Assembly (NCBI RefSeq): GCF_001517835.1
Contig: NZ_LOQG01000003.1
Coordinates: forward strand, 1-64,000
Direction: 5' to 3'
DNA from: Caviibacter abscessus
Lineage (GTDB): Bacteria; Fusobacteriota; Fusobacteriia; Fusobacteriales; Leptotrichiaceae
Length of the DNA: 64,000 nt
A program made the translations under genes and the position numbers. The notes under the pieces were generated by a model, which saw only the letters and a program-made list of their open reading frames with translations, searched no databases and was not told the DNA's origin. Shown here one piece after another: positions 37,445 through 45,815 of this stretch; within the stretch, counting starts at the first letter, position 1, and each line of letters starts with the position of its first letter.

Positions 37445-39201
37445 ATGGTAATTGATAGGAAAGATATAAAAGAAAATACATGGGATTTAAAGTATATATA
37501 CGAAAATGATAATTTAATAGAAAAGCTTTATTAATGCTTGATAAAATGAAAGCATATGAGGGAAAAATCACAGATAGTATTCAAAATTTTAAAAATTTTT
37601 TAACAGATTTTGAAGAAATTTCAACACTTATTGATAAAATTTATGTGTATTCACATTTAAAACATGATGAAGATACAACAAATTCATTTTATCAGGAAAT
37701 GTATTCTAAAGCTGTTTCGATTATAACAAACAAAAATGAAGTATTATCATATGTGACAACAGAATATCTTAAAAATTCTGGTAAAATTTTAGAATATTTA
37801 AATTCAGATAAAGAGCTTGAAATATATATACATTATTTTAATGAAATTTTTTCGTTAAAAGAACATACATTATCTAAATCTGATGAAAAGTTAGTTTCAA
37901 ATCTTGGTGAAATTTTAAATTCAGGATATGAAACATTTAATACACTTTGTCATGCAGACATGAATTTTCCTAATGTTGATGGTGAAAAAATAGGTAATGA
38001 AAGTTTTACTTCAATACTTGCTGATATAGAGGATAGGGAAAAAAGAAGAAGAATATATGAAGCTTACTATAATGAATATCATAAATACGGAAACACATTT
38101 GCAAAAACCTTATCAACAAATGTAAAAGTTAATAATGTACTTGCAAGAATTAAAAAATATGATAGTGCAAGACAAGCTTCCATGAGTTCAAATTTTATTG
38201 AAAAAAATATATATGATAACTTAATTGAAGTAATAAATAAAAATTTAAATAAATTGCATGAATACATGAATTATAAAGCAAAAGTATTGGGTTATGACAA
38301 ACTGTATATGTATGATATGTACAAGAGTATATCTAAAAACATTAATCTTAAATTTAGTGTAGAAGAAGGAAAAAAACTAGTATTAGAAGCTCTAAAACCA
38401 TTAGGTCAAGAGTATCTTGATATAGTACAAAAATGTTATGATGAAAATTGGATAGATTTTATGCCTAATAAAGGTAAAGCTGGTGGAGCATATTCAAGTG
38501 GAAGTTATACGACAAGACCCCATATTTTAATGAGTTGGCAAAATAATATAGATTCTGTATATACTCTAGCACATGAAATAGGACATAGTATACACTCATA
38601 TTATACAAGACATACACAACCGTATGTATATGGTTCATATACTATGTTTTTAGCTGAAATAGCATCGACGACTAATGAAAATTTATTAACACAATATTTA
38701 TTAGAAAAATATAAAGATAATAAAGAAGTAACAAACTATATATTAAACGAATATTTAGATGGATTTAGAGGTACAGTATTTAGACAAACACAATTTGCTG
38801 AGTTTGAAGATTTAATCCATAATTTAGAACAAAAAGGCTAAGTACTAACTAAAGACAGACTATGTAAGGAATACTATGAAATAAATAAAAAGTATTATGG
38901 AGAAAATGTTGTTACTGATGAGTTTATTTCTATAGAGTGGGCGAGAATACCGCATTTTTACTATAATTTTTATGTATATCAATATGCAACAGGATTTAGC
39001 TGTGCTTGTGCTTTTGCAAAAGATATATTGGAAAATAAAGAAGAAGCTGTTAAAAGATATATTAATTATCTAAAATCAGGAAGTAGTGCAAATTCAATTG
39101 AAATATTAAAAACAGCAGGACTTGATGTTAATACAAGTGAAGTATTTGAAAAAGCACTTAAAGAATTTAGTGATAAATTAGAGGTTTTAAAAAGCTTATG
39201 A
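37445..39201 (+). pseudogene. pepF: oligoendopeptidase F, broken by a frameshift and a nonsense codon
   Basis: Codons 1-29 from ATG 37445 read MVIDRKDIKENTWDLKYIYEND, the usual PepF start, then stop at 37532. The next frame takes over at 37534 (LDKMKAYEGKIT), consistent with a one-base deletion near 37531. The main frame has the M3 zinc motif HEIGHSIHSYY near 38570 and stops at TAA 38839-38841. Reading through, VLTKDRLCKEYYEINKKYYG and IEWARIPHFYYNFYVYQYATGFS continue PepF homology to TGA 39199-39201. TAA stands where family members have a glutamate codon (GEALT). Two independent lesions make this a likely pseudogene or a region with sequencing errors. Confidence 0.88.
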
Positions 39202-39944
39202 CAAATATTATAGAAAAAATAAAAGAAGATGGAGCATATGCTGTATTTGATTGTGATGAGACAATAATAAATGGTGATGTAGGAAGAATTACAGTTAAAT
39301 ATCAATTAGAGTATGATGAATATATTTTAACTCCTGAAGAAATAAAACAAAAATTACTTTTGATGTATCCTGATTTAGAAGAAGGTATCTTAAATTTAGA
39401 TATGAAAACTAATTTTATAGCTCTTTCAGATAAAATATATTCAAAATATGAAAAAGATATTAGTTTGCTTCTTATAGAAGGTATGACAAGTGATGAAGTA
39501 TATAATTTAACTAAAAAGAGTATAAAAGCTTATCCTAATGATTTAACAAAAAGAATTGAAATGGAAAATCTTTTTAATTTATTAAGAGAAAATAATATTG
39601 AAATATATATATGTTCTGCATCACAAAAAGATATGGTAAATGTAGCAGCAGATATTTATGGTATTCCAAGAGAAAATGTTAGAGCAGTAAATTTAAAAAT
39701 GGATAATAACAATAAATATATCTATGAAGAAACGGGTATAGTAACAAGAGGAGTTGGCAAAATAGAAAGTATAAAATCTTTAGGTAAAAAAGAACATCCT
39801 GTTTTAATAGCTGGAGATAGTGATGGAGATTATGCAATGTTAAATTATTTTAAAATAAAACATGGTATGATTATTAATCCTAAAGAGAATACAAAAGTTA
39901 AGTATTTAGTTGACAATGTTACATATTTTGAGTATAGAATATAG
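39198..39944 (+). CDS. HAD-superfamily phosphatase, phosphoserine-phosphatase-like
   Basis: The 248-residue protein has the HAD nucleophile motif VFDCDETIINGD near residue 16, motif II-like IYICSASQKDMV near residue 136, and motif IV AGDSDGDYAMLNYF near residue 213. A helical cap lies between the first two, which fits the subfamily of phosphoserine phosphatase and small-molecule phosphatases. The substrate is unknown. The ATG overlaps the original end of pepF by 4 bp (ATGA), so its translation was coupled to pepF, now broken upstream. Confidence 0.85.
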   Translation: MTNIIEKIKEDGAYAVFDCDETIINGDVGRITVKYQLEYDEYILTPEEIKQKLLLMYPDLEEGILNLDMKTNFIALSDKIYSKYEKDISLLLIEGMTSDEVYNLTKKSIKAYPNDLTKRIEMENLFNLLRENNIEIYICSASQKDMVNVAADIYGIPRENVRAVNLKMDNNNKYIYEETGIVTRGVGKIESIKSLGKKEHPVLIAGDSDGDYAMLNYFKIKHGMIINPKENTKVKYLVDNVTYFEYRI

Positions 39945-39954
39945 TTATTTAATT

Positions 39955-39984
39955 AGCACTGAAATTATTTTTAGTGCTTTTTTG
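39955..39984 (+). terminator. terminator of the gyrB-HAD gene run
   Basis: AGCACT at 39955-39960 pairs with AGTGCT at 39973-39978, followed by TTTTT. Confidence 0.75.
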
Positions 39985-40008
39985 TTAAATAAAAAAATAG
40001 TGTTTTTA

Positions 40009-40038
40009 TTGCAAAATAGCGATATGTTATGTTACTAT
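40009..40038 (+). promoter_or_regulatory. candidate promoter of glmS
   Basis: TTGCAA at 40009-40014 and TACTAT at 40033-40038 with an 18-base spacer. The predicted start lies 20-25 bases before the ribozyme cleavage site, consistent with glmS leaders, in which only a short 5' piece is removed. Confidence 0.5.
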
Positions 40039-40063
40039 CATATGACAAGAGAGAAAAATATTA

Positions 40064-40226
40064 GTGAAGCGCCAGAACCTTTTATGGTTGACGAGGAGTG
40101 AGATTATCGAAAATTCGGCGGATGTCTCAAAGGTTTCACAGCCTAAGGAATATACAAAAAACAAAAGAAATTTTGTAATAAAATTATTTCAGTGACTCTC
40201 TGTATAATAGAAGGCAAAAAGGTATA
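40064..40226 (+). promoter_or_regulatory. glmS ribozyme (glucosamine-6-phosphate-dependent self-cleaving leader)
   Basis: The conserved core is plain: AGCGCCAGAAC at 40068-40078 (cleavage expected after A40068), GGTTGACGAGG near 40086, GATTATCGAAAATTCGGCGG near 40103, CACAGCCTAAGG near 40138 and CAGTGACTCTC near 40190. These match the B. subtilis glmS ribozyme in order and spacing. Glucosamine-6-phosphate acts as the cofactor; cleavage leads to mRNA decay, so glmS is repressed when its product is plentiful. The glmS start follows about 40 nt later. Confidence 0.95.
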
Positions 40227-40268
40227 AAACCTTAATTTTTGCTACTAAAAATATAGGAGGCTTTTTTT

Positions 40269-42095
40269 ATGTGCGGAATAGTAGGGTACATTGGAAATAA
40301 AAATGCAACACAATTTGTGTTGAATGGTTTAGAAAAATTAGAGTATAGAGGTTATGATTCATCAGGAATTGCAACTATTTATAATGGAAAAATTAATGTT
40401 AAAAAGAAAAAAGGAAGAATACAAGTATTAAAAAATGAACTTAGTAAATCTCAACTTCTTGGAAATATTGCAATAGGTCATACAAGATGGGCAACTCATG
40501 GTGAACCTTCTGATATAAATGCACACCCTCATGTTGATGAAAAAGGAGAATTTGCGGTTGTTCATAATGGAATAATTGAAAATTATACTGATTTAAAAGA
40601 AATGTTAGAAAAAAAAGGATATCATTTTATTTCATGTACAGATACTGAAGTAATAGTTCATTTATTGTCTTATTATAAAAAAGATAGTTTATTAGAAACT
40701 GTATATGAAATAAAAAAGCATTTAAAGGGAGCATATGTACTTGGAATAATCTCAAAAAATGATCCGGATACATTAATCGCAGTAAGAAATGAAGGAGCAT
40801 TAATAGTTGGTAAAGGTTATGAAGAAAATTTTATTTCATCTGATATATCAGCAATTTTAGAGCACACAAAAGATGTTTATTTTATTGAAAATGGAGAAAT
40901 TGTAGTTTTAACTAAGGATAATATAAGTATATTTAATGAAAATTTATGTGAAATAAAAAGGGAGTTATGTCATTTAGATTTAGATGTACAAGCTGCAAAT
41001 AAAAATGGATATCCACATTTTATGTTAAAGGAAATATTTGAACAACCTCAAGCAGTTGAAAATACAATTAAAAGAAAATTAAATGAGCAAGGGACTGTTG
41101 ATATATCAAATATACAAATATCTAAAGAATACTTAAAAAATATTAATAAAATATATATTGTGGCTTGTGGAACTGCGTATAATGCAGGGTGTATAGGCAA
41201 ATATGCTGTTGAAAAACTAGCGAAAATACCCGTTTATACTGAGATAGCTTCTGAATTTAGATATAACTGTCAGTTTATAGATGAAAAAACTCTTGTAATA
41301 ATTGTAAGTCAGTCTGGAGAAACAGCAGATACACTTGCTGCACTTAGACAAGCTAAACAAATGGGAGCCAAGATTTTTTCTATAACAAATGTGGTTGGTT
41401 CATCAATTGCAAGAGAATCAGATTATGTATTTTATACTTGGGCAGGACCTGAAATTGCAGTAGCTTCAACAAAAGCATATATAACGCAATTGGTTGCTAT
41501 GTATTTAATAGCTATGGATTTTGGATATAAAAATGAGAATTTAGATATAAAAGAGTATAAAGAACTATTAAATGAATTATTAACTTTACCAAGTAAAATA
41601 GAAAAAATATTAAGTGAAAAAGATAAATTTAAAAAAATAACAAATAGAATAAAAGATAGTAAAGCTGTTTTTTATTTAGGTCGTGGCATTGACTATATGA
41701 GTGCAATGGAAGCAGCTTTAAAATTAAAGGAGATTTCATATATATTTACAGAAGCTTTTGCTGCTGGAGAATTAAAACATGGTACGATAGCCTTAATAGA
41801 AAAAGATATTCCTGTTATTACAATAGCAACTCAGGAAAATTTAGTAGATAAAATATTTTCAAATATACAAGAAGTTAAGGCAAGAAAAGCAGACACTATT
41901 TCTATAATTAAAGAAAATTATACAAATATTTATAATATTTCAGATGAAGTAATTATTATACCAGATACAATTGATTTATTTATGCCAATATTAAGTATAA
42001 TTCCTACACAATTAATGGCTTATTATGCTTCAATATTAAATGGAAATGATGTTGATAAACCAAGAAACTTGGCAAAATCAGTAACAGTTGAATAG
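40269..42095 (+). CDS. glmS: glutamine-fructose-6-phosphate aminotransferase (isomerizing)
   Basis: The 608-residue protein starts with MCGIVGYIG, so Cys2 becomes the N-terminal nucleophile of the glutaminase domain (about 1-235). Two SIS sugar-binding domains follow: ACGTAYNAG near residue 301 and SQSGETADTLAALRQAK near residue 349. It ends in DKPRNLAKSVTVE. It makes glucosamine-6-phosphate for peptidoglycan and LPS. GGAGG precedes the start. It is a single-gene unit controlled by the upstream ribozyme. Confidence 0.98.
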   Translation: MCGIVGYIGNKNATQFVLNGLEKLEYRGYDSSGIATIYNGKINVKKKKGRIQVLKNELSKSQLLGNIAIGHTRWATHGEPSDINAHPHVDEKGEFAVVHNGIIENYTDLKEMLEKKGYHFISCTDTEVIVHLLSYYKKDSLLETVYEIKKHLKGAYVLGIISKNDPDTLIAVRNEGALIVGKGYEENFISSDISAILEHTKDVYFIENGEIVVLTKDNISIFNENLCEIKRELCHLDLDVQAANKNGYPHFMLKEIFEQPQAVENTIKRKLNEQGTVDISNIQISKEYLKNINKIYIVACGTAYNAGCIGKYAVEKLAKIPVYTEIASEFRYNCQFIDEKTLVIIVSQSGETADTLAALRQAKQMGAKIFSITNVVGSSIARESDYVFYTWAGPEIAVASTKAYITQLVAMYLIAMDFGYKNENLDIKEYKELLNELLTLPSKIEKILSEKDKFKKITNRIKDSKAVFYLGRGIDYMSAMEAALKLKEISYIFTEAFAAGELKHGTIALIEKDIPVITIATQENLVDKIFSNIQEVKARKADTISIIKENYTNIYNISDEVIIIPDTIDLFMPILSIIPTQLMAYYASILNGNDVDKPRNLAKSVTVE

Positions 42096-42187
42096 ATAAA
42101 TTGGCACAAGCTCTAGTAAAATAAGAAAAAGAAAAAAATAGTAATTATTATAGAAATAATTCAAACTCAACAATAGTTGAGCTTATA

Positions 42188-42222
42188 AAAATGAGCTTTA
42201 TTAAATATAGCTCATTTTTTTT
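42188..42222 (+). terminator. terminator of glmS
   Basis: AAAATGAGCT at 42188-42197 pairs with AGCTCATTTT at 42209-42218, followed by further T. A smaller hairpin CTCAAC-AATA-GTTGAG lies just upstream at 42166-42181. Confidence 0.85.
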
Positions 42223-42454
42223 AAATTTTATAATTGCATACAAGAAAAAATCTATGATGTTATAAAGTCAATACAATAAAAATTAAATTAGATATTATAA
42301 TTTTTATTATATAATAAAAAAACTTAATTTATTGACTTTTAAAGCCGTTATTTTTTATAATAAATTTATATTATAAATTAAAAGTTTAGATAAATTTACT
42401 TTTTTTCCGTTTTCATATGTTATAATTTAATATAAATAATAAAGAGGTAAAGTT
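42223..42454. other. AT-rich intergenic stretch with nested inverted repeats and a -10 element
   Basis: No gene is visible. AAAGTCAATA (42264-42273) is repeated inverted at 42330-42339, and inside it AATAAAAATTA (42275-42285) pairs with TAATTTTTATT (42298-42308). An extended -10, TGT-TATAAT, lies at 42418-42426 in front of the next gene. Confidence 0.6.
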
Positions 42455-42925
42455 ATGGAAAAAATGATATATGATTTACTTAAAGCTTTAAAGATTGAAT
42501 ATGAAAAGTTAGAACATGAACCTATAACTTCTGTAAAAAATGCACCGAAATTAAAAGGACAACAAGTTAAAAATTTAGTATTAAAAGCTAAAAGTAGTAA
42601 TAAAATATATCTTGTTATACTACACGATGAAAAATCTGTGAATTTAACTAATTTAGCAGAATTATTGAATGAAAAAAGATTATCATTTGCAAGCGAAAAA
42701 GTATTAGAACAATGTTTGCATTGTAAACCGGGTGTTGTAACTCCATTTGGTTTAATATATGATACTGAAAATATTATTAATGTAATTATTGATACTCAAA
42801 TAGATACAAATACAACAGTTGGTTTTCATCCGTTTATAAACACAATTACCCTTAATATACAATTTTACGATTTTGAAAAATTTTTAAAATATGCTAATCA
42901 TAAACCTATATTTTTAAATTTATAA
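42455..42925 (+). CDS. prolyl-tRNA editing deacylase of the YbaK/PrdX (ProXp-ala) type
   Basis: The 156-residue protein has the YbaK-fold pattern: LEHEPITSVKNAPKLKGQQVKNLVLKAK near residue 19, with the conserved lysine, then GVVTPFGLIYD near residue 92 and VGFHPFINTITL near residue 122. This is the stand-alone relative of the ProRS editing domain that clears Ala-tRNA-Pro or Cys-tRNA-Pro. The exact substrate cannot be told from sequence alone. A 49-residue ORF follows 9 bp later. Confidence 0.85.
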   Translation: MEKMIYDLLKALKIEYEKLEHEPITSVKNAPKLKGQQVKNLVLKAKSSNKIYLVILHDEKSVNLTNLAELLNEKRLSFASEKVLEQCLHCKPGVVTPFGLIYDTENIINVIIDTQIDTNTTVGFHPFINTITLNIQFYDFEKFLKYANHKPIFLNL

Positions 42926-42934
42926 AGGAGAGAT

Positions 42935-43084
42935 ATGGACTACTATAGAAAATTAATTATAAAAATATTAGACAAAAGCCTAGTTGGAAGTAATGATCCT
43001 ATACTTAAAAAGCTTAAAAATAACGTTGATTTAAGTCAAGAAGATAGACGTTATTTGGAAGAGTTATTAGAAAATATATTGTAA
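42935..43084 (+). CDS. small protein of 49 residues, unknown
   Basis: The ATG at 42935 has AAAGGAGAG just upstream, and the frame ends at TAA 43082-43084. The product is MDYYRKLIIKILDKSLVG followed by a charged helical stretch ending YLEELLENIL. It is probably all-helical and soluble. It lies 9 bp after the editing deacylase and 15 bp before the M20 dipeptidase, which has its own GGAG site. The good ribosome-binding site and tight packing argue for a real gene. Confidence 0.65.
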   Translation: MDYYRKLIIKILDKSLVGSNDPILKKLKNNVDLSQEDRRYLEELLENIL

Positions 43085-43099
43085 AAGGAGAGTATTTAT

Positions 43100-44554
43100 A
43101 TGGAATTAGAAAAGTTATATCCAGAAAGAGTATTTCACTATTTTCGTGAAATATCAAAAATACCTAGAGGCTCAGGTAATGAAAAAGAAATAAGTGATTA
43201 TTTAGTTAAATTTGCAAAAGATCACAATCTTTATGTTTATCAAGATGAGAAATACAATATTTTAATAAGAAAAGAAGCAACTAAGGGATATAAAAAATAT
43301 AAACCAATTGCACTTCAAGGACATATGGATATGGTTTGCGAAAAAAATAAAGACGTAGAATTTGATTTTGAAAAAGATGAAATTAAAATACTTGTTAAAG
43401 ATGGATTTTTAGTTGCAGATGGAACAACTTTAGGTGCTGATAATGGAATATGTGTTGCTATGGTACTTTCAATATTAGAATCTAACGAAATTAAGCATCC
43501 AAAGCTTGAGATACTTTTAACTACTGATGAAGAGGTAGGTATGTCTGGAGCTATATTTTTTGATGTATCAAAATTGGAATCGGATATTTTAGTAAATGTT
43601 GACAGTGAACAATACGGTACAATTTGTGTAAGTAGTGCAGGTTGTGCAAGAGTTAGAACTATGATTGATTTTGAAATGGAAGAAATAATAAATAAAGACA
43701 AAATTTATTCACTTGAGCTAAAAGGTTTAAGTGGTGGTCATAGTGGTGCTGATATAAATGAAAATAAGGCAAATGCAAATAAAATTTTAAATGAAATTAT
43801 AAGAAGATTATCTATAACAAAAGATGTAAATATAATAGACTTTAACGGTGGTAATAAAAATAATACAATACCTAGAGAATCACATGCACATATAGTATGT
43901 GATGAAAATTTTGAAACTGTAAATGAAATTGTACAAATGGCAATGGATTCACTTAGTTATGAATATAAAGAAAGTGAAAGTACAATGCAAGTAATTGTAG
44001 AAAAAATAGAATATACAGGTCAAAAACAAATGACAATATCTTCAACATATAAATTCATGCAATATATATCTGGGTATTTAACAGGTGTAATCAGAAAAAG
44101 TAAAGATATAGAAAATCTAATACAAACTTCTTTAAATTTAGGTGTTGTAGAATTAAATAACGGTCATTTAATGATTAATACTTTAGTTAGAAGTGCTATA
44201 TTAAAAGAACAAAATGATTTATGTGATTATGTTGTTGAATACGGAAATAAATTTGGTGGAGAAAGCATTATTGATGATACTGCAAATCCTTGGGAATATA
44301 AAAAAGATTCAAAGATAAGAGACTATTTTGCAAAAGTATTTAAAGAGCAAACAGGACAATATCCTAAAATAGAAGCAATACATGCAGGACTTGAATGTGG
44401 TATTTTTTATGAAAGTAATGATAAATTAGATATAATTTCAATAGGACCTGATATTAAAAATCCGCATACGCCTGATGAAAGAATGAGTATAAGTGCAGTA
44501 GCCCAAACTTGGGAATTTTTATTAAAAGTATTAGAGGAGTACACAATTGTTTAA
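43100..44554 (+). CDS. pepD: aminoacyl-histidine dipeptidase (M20 family, PepD-type)
   Basis: The 484-residue metallopeptidase starts YPERVFHYFREISKIPRGSGNE and has the zinc motifs ALQGHMDMVCEK near residue 73, TTLGADNGICVAM near residue 111 and LTTDEEVGMSG near residue 143. A lid domain sits in the middle and AIHAGLECGIF lies near the end. It cleaves Xaa-His and other dipeptides in the cytoplasm. The terminal codons overlap the next gene's TTG start. Unlike pepF and the C69 enzyme, this peptidase gene is intact. Confidence 0.94.
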   Translation: MELEKLYPERVFHYFREISKIPRGSGNEKEISDYLVKFAKDHNLYVYQDEKYNILIRKEATKGYKKYKPIALQGHMDMVCEKNKDVEFDFEKDEIKILVKDGFLVADGTTLGADNGICVAMVLSILESNEIKHPKLEILLTTDEEVGMSGAIFFDVSKLESDILVNVDSEQYGTICVSSAGCARVRTMIDFEMEEIINKDKIYSLELKGLSGGHSGADINENKANANKILNEIIRRLSITKDVNIIDFNGGNKNNTIPRESHAHIVCDENFETVNEIVQMAMDSLSYEYKESESTMQVIVEKIEYTGQKQMTISSTYKFMQYISGYLTGVIRKSKDIENLIQTSLNLGVVELNNGHLMINTLVRSAILKEQNDLCDYVVEYGNKFGGESIIDDTANPWEYKKDSKIRDYFAKVFKEQTGQYPKIEAIHAGLECGIFYESNDKLDIISIGPDIKNPHTPDERMSISAVAQTWEFLLKVLEEYTIV

Positions 44555-45611
44555 TGTAGATGGTATAGTTGTTGTTGAGGGAAAAGATGATAAAACAGCA
44601 CTAAGTCGGGTTATATCAGCAAATATTTTTGTATTAAACGGTATGACTGGAGCAAATCAGAAAAAAATTGATTATTTAAAAGATTTGAGTAACAATAATA
44701 CAATATACTTATTAACCGATCCTGATTTTGCAGGTGAAAAAATAAGAGAAAAAATAAATAAAAATATACCCAATATTATTAATCTATATGCATCAAGAAA
44801 TTTATGCCTTAGAGATGGTAATGTAGGAGTAGAGAATTTGCTTGATGAGGCTATACTTAATATTTTTAAAAATATTAGACATAGTAAAAATCAAAAAGAT
44901 AAATTTTCAATGCAAGATTTAATAGATAACGGTTTAACTTTAACAGATGATTCAAGTATTAAAAGAGCAGTTTTAGGGGATGTTTTATCAATTGGATATT
45001 CTAATACTAAGGGATTACTTAAAAAATTAAATTTACTTAATATTAGTAAAGAAGAATTTGAAAATGCAATGACAATAGTAAATAAAATGTATGATAAAAA
45101 AGATAAAATTGCATGTATTTTCGGTAAATTTTTTCCTGTACATAAAGGTCATATTTCGTTTATAAAATACGTGAGTAGATATTGTAAAAAACTATATGTC
45201 TATGTTTGTGAAGAAACAAAAAGAGATATAAAATTACAAGAAGAGTCAAAATTAAATAAAAACATGACAATTAAAGATAGAAAATTATTTGTTGAAAAAG
45301 AGTTAAAAGGATATAAAAATATATACGTTAAAGTTTTAAATGAAGATGGAATAGAGTCATATCCTAATGGTTGGCAAAAATGGAGTGAAAGAGTTAGGCA
45401 AACTTTAGATAAAGATAATATAAAAATAGATTGTATATTTACAAATGAAGTACAAGATATTGAAAATTATTCTAAATATCTTAATACACCTGCGTATTTA
45501 GTTGACCCTAAAAGAATAGGATATTACATATCATCAACGAAAATAAGAGAAAATCCTGAAAAATATATAGATTTTATACCTGATAGTGTAAAAGAATTTT
45601 TAGGTCTATAA
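44547..45611 (+). CDS. RNase M5 (TOPRIM) fused to a NadR-type NMN adenylyltransferase
   Basis: Start is TTG 44547, overlapping the previous stop, with GAGGAGT 7 bases upstream; no ATG fits before the TOPRIM motif. The product has 354 residues. Residues 1-180 are a whole RNase M5: VVVEGKDD with E11, LLTDPDFAGEKIR with D58 and D60, and VGVENLLDEAI near 90. M5 matures 5S rRNA. Residues 187-354 match the NadR adenylyltransferase domain: FGKFFPVHKGH (H199, H202), NEDGIESYPNGWQKWSERV and VDPKRIGYYISSTKIRENPEKY. The NadR kinase domain and repressor domain are missing. Both active sites look intact. A terminator follows. Confidence 0.88.
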   Translation: MFNVDGIVVVEGKDDKTALSRVISANIFVLNGMTGANQKKIDYLKDLSNNNTIYLLTDPDFAGEKIREKINKNIPNIINLYASRNLCLRDGNVGVENLLDEAILNIFKNIRHSKNQKDKFSMQDLIDNGLTLTDDSSIKRAVLGDVLSIGYSNTKGLLKKLNLLNISKEEFENAMTIVNKMYDKKDKIACIFGKFFPVHKGHISFIKYVSRYCKKLYVYVCEETKRDIKLQEESKLNKNMTIKDRKLFVEKELKGYKNIYVKVLNEDGIESYPNGWQKWSERVRQTLDKDNIKIDCIFTNEVQDIENYSKYLNTPAYLVDPKRIGYYISSTKIRENPEKYIDFIPDSVKEFLGL

Positions 45612-45638
45612 AAAGCGATTCATTTGAATTGCTTTTTT
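45611..45638 (+). terminator. terminator after the RNase M5-NMNAT gene
   Basis: Arms 45611-45621 and 45626-45636 pair over 11 bp with one G-T pair around a 4-base loop; the second arm ends in a T-run. Confidence 0.85.
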
Positions 45639-45756
45639 TAATTATTGCATAAAAATAATTTTTTTTATAAAAAAATAGAAAAAATTTTAAATTTTAATCA
45701 TTAAAATATTAATAGATCTTATTAAAAATTGATATAATTGAAACTTATGTAAACTG

Positions 45757-45785
45757 TTGCATAATGAAATAATTTACTATACAAT
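45757..45785 (+). promoter_or_regulatory. promoter of the outer-membrane protein / autotransporter operon
   Basis: TTGCAT at 45757-45762, a 17-base spacer and TACAAT at 45780-45785. The ATG at 45816 follows AAGGAGG. Confidence 0.7.
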
Positions 45786-45815
45786 TAATCTAAAAAATTT
45801 AAATAAGGAGGATAA

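Noticed and set aside
39910-40101. 63-residue ORF before glmS
   Set aside because: It starts inside the HAD gene, crosses a terminator and ends in the glmS ribozyme core.
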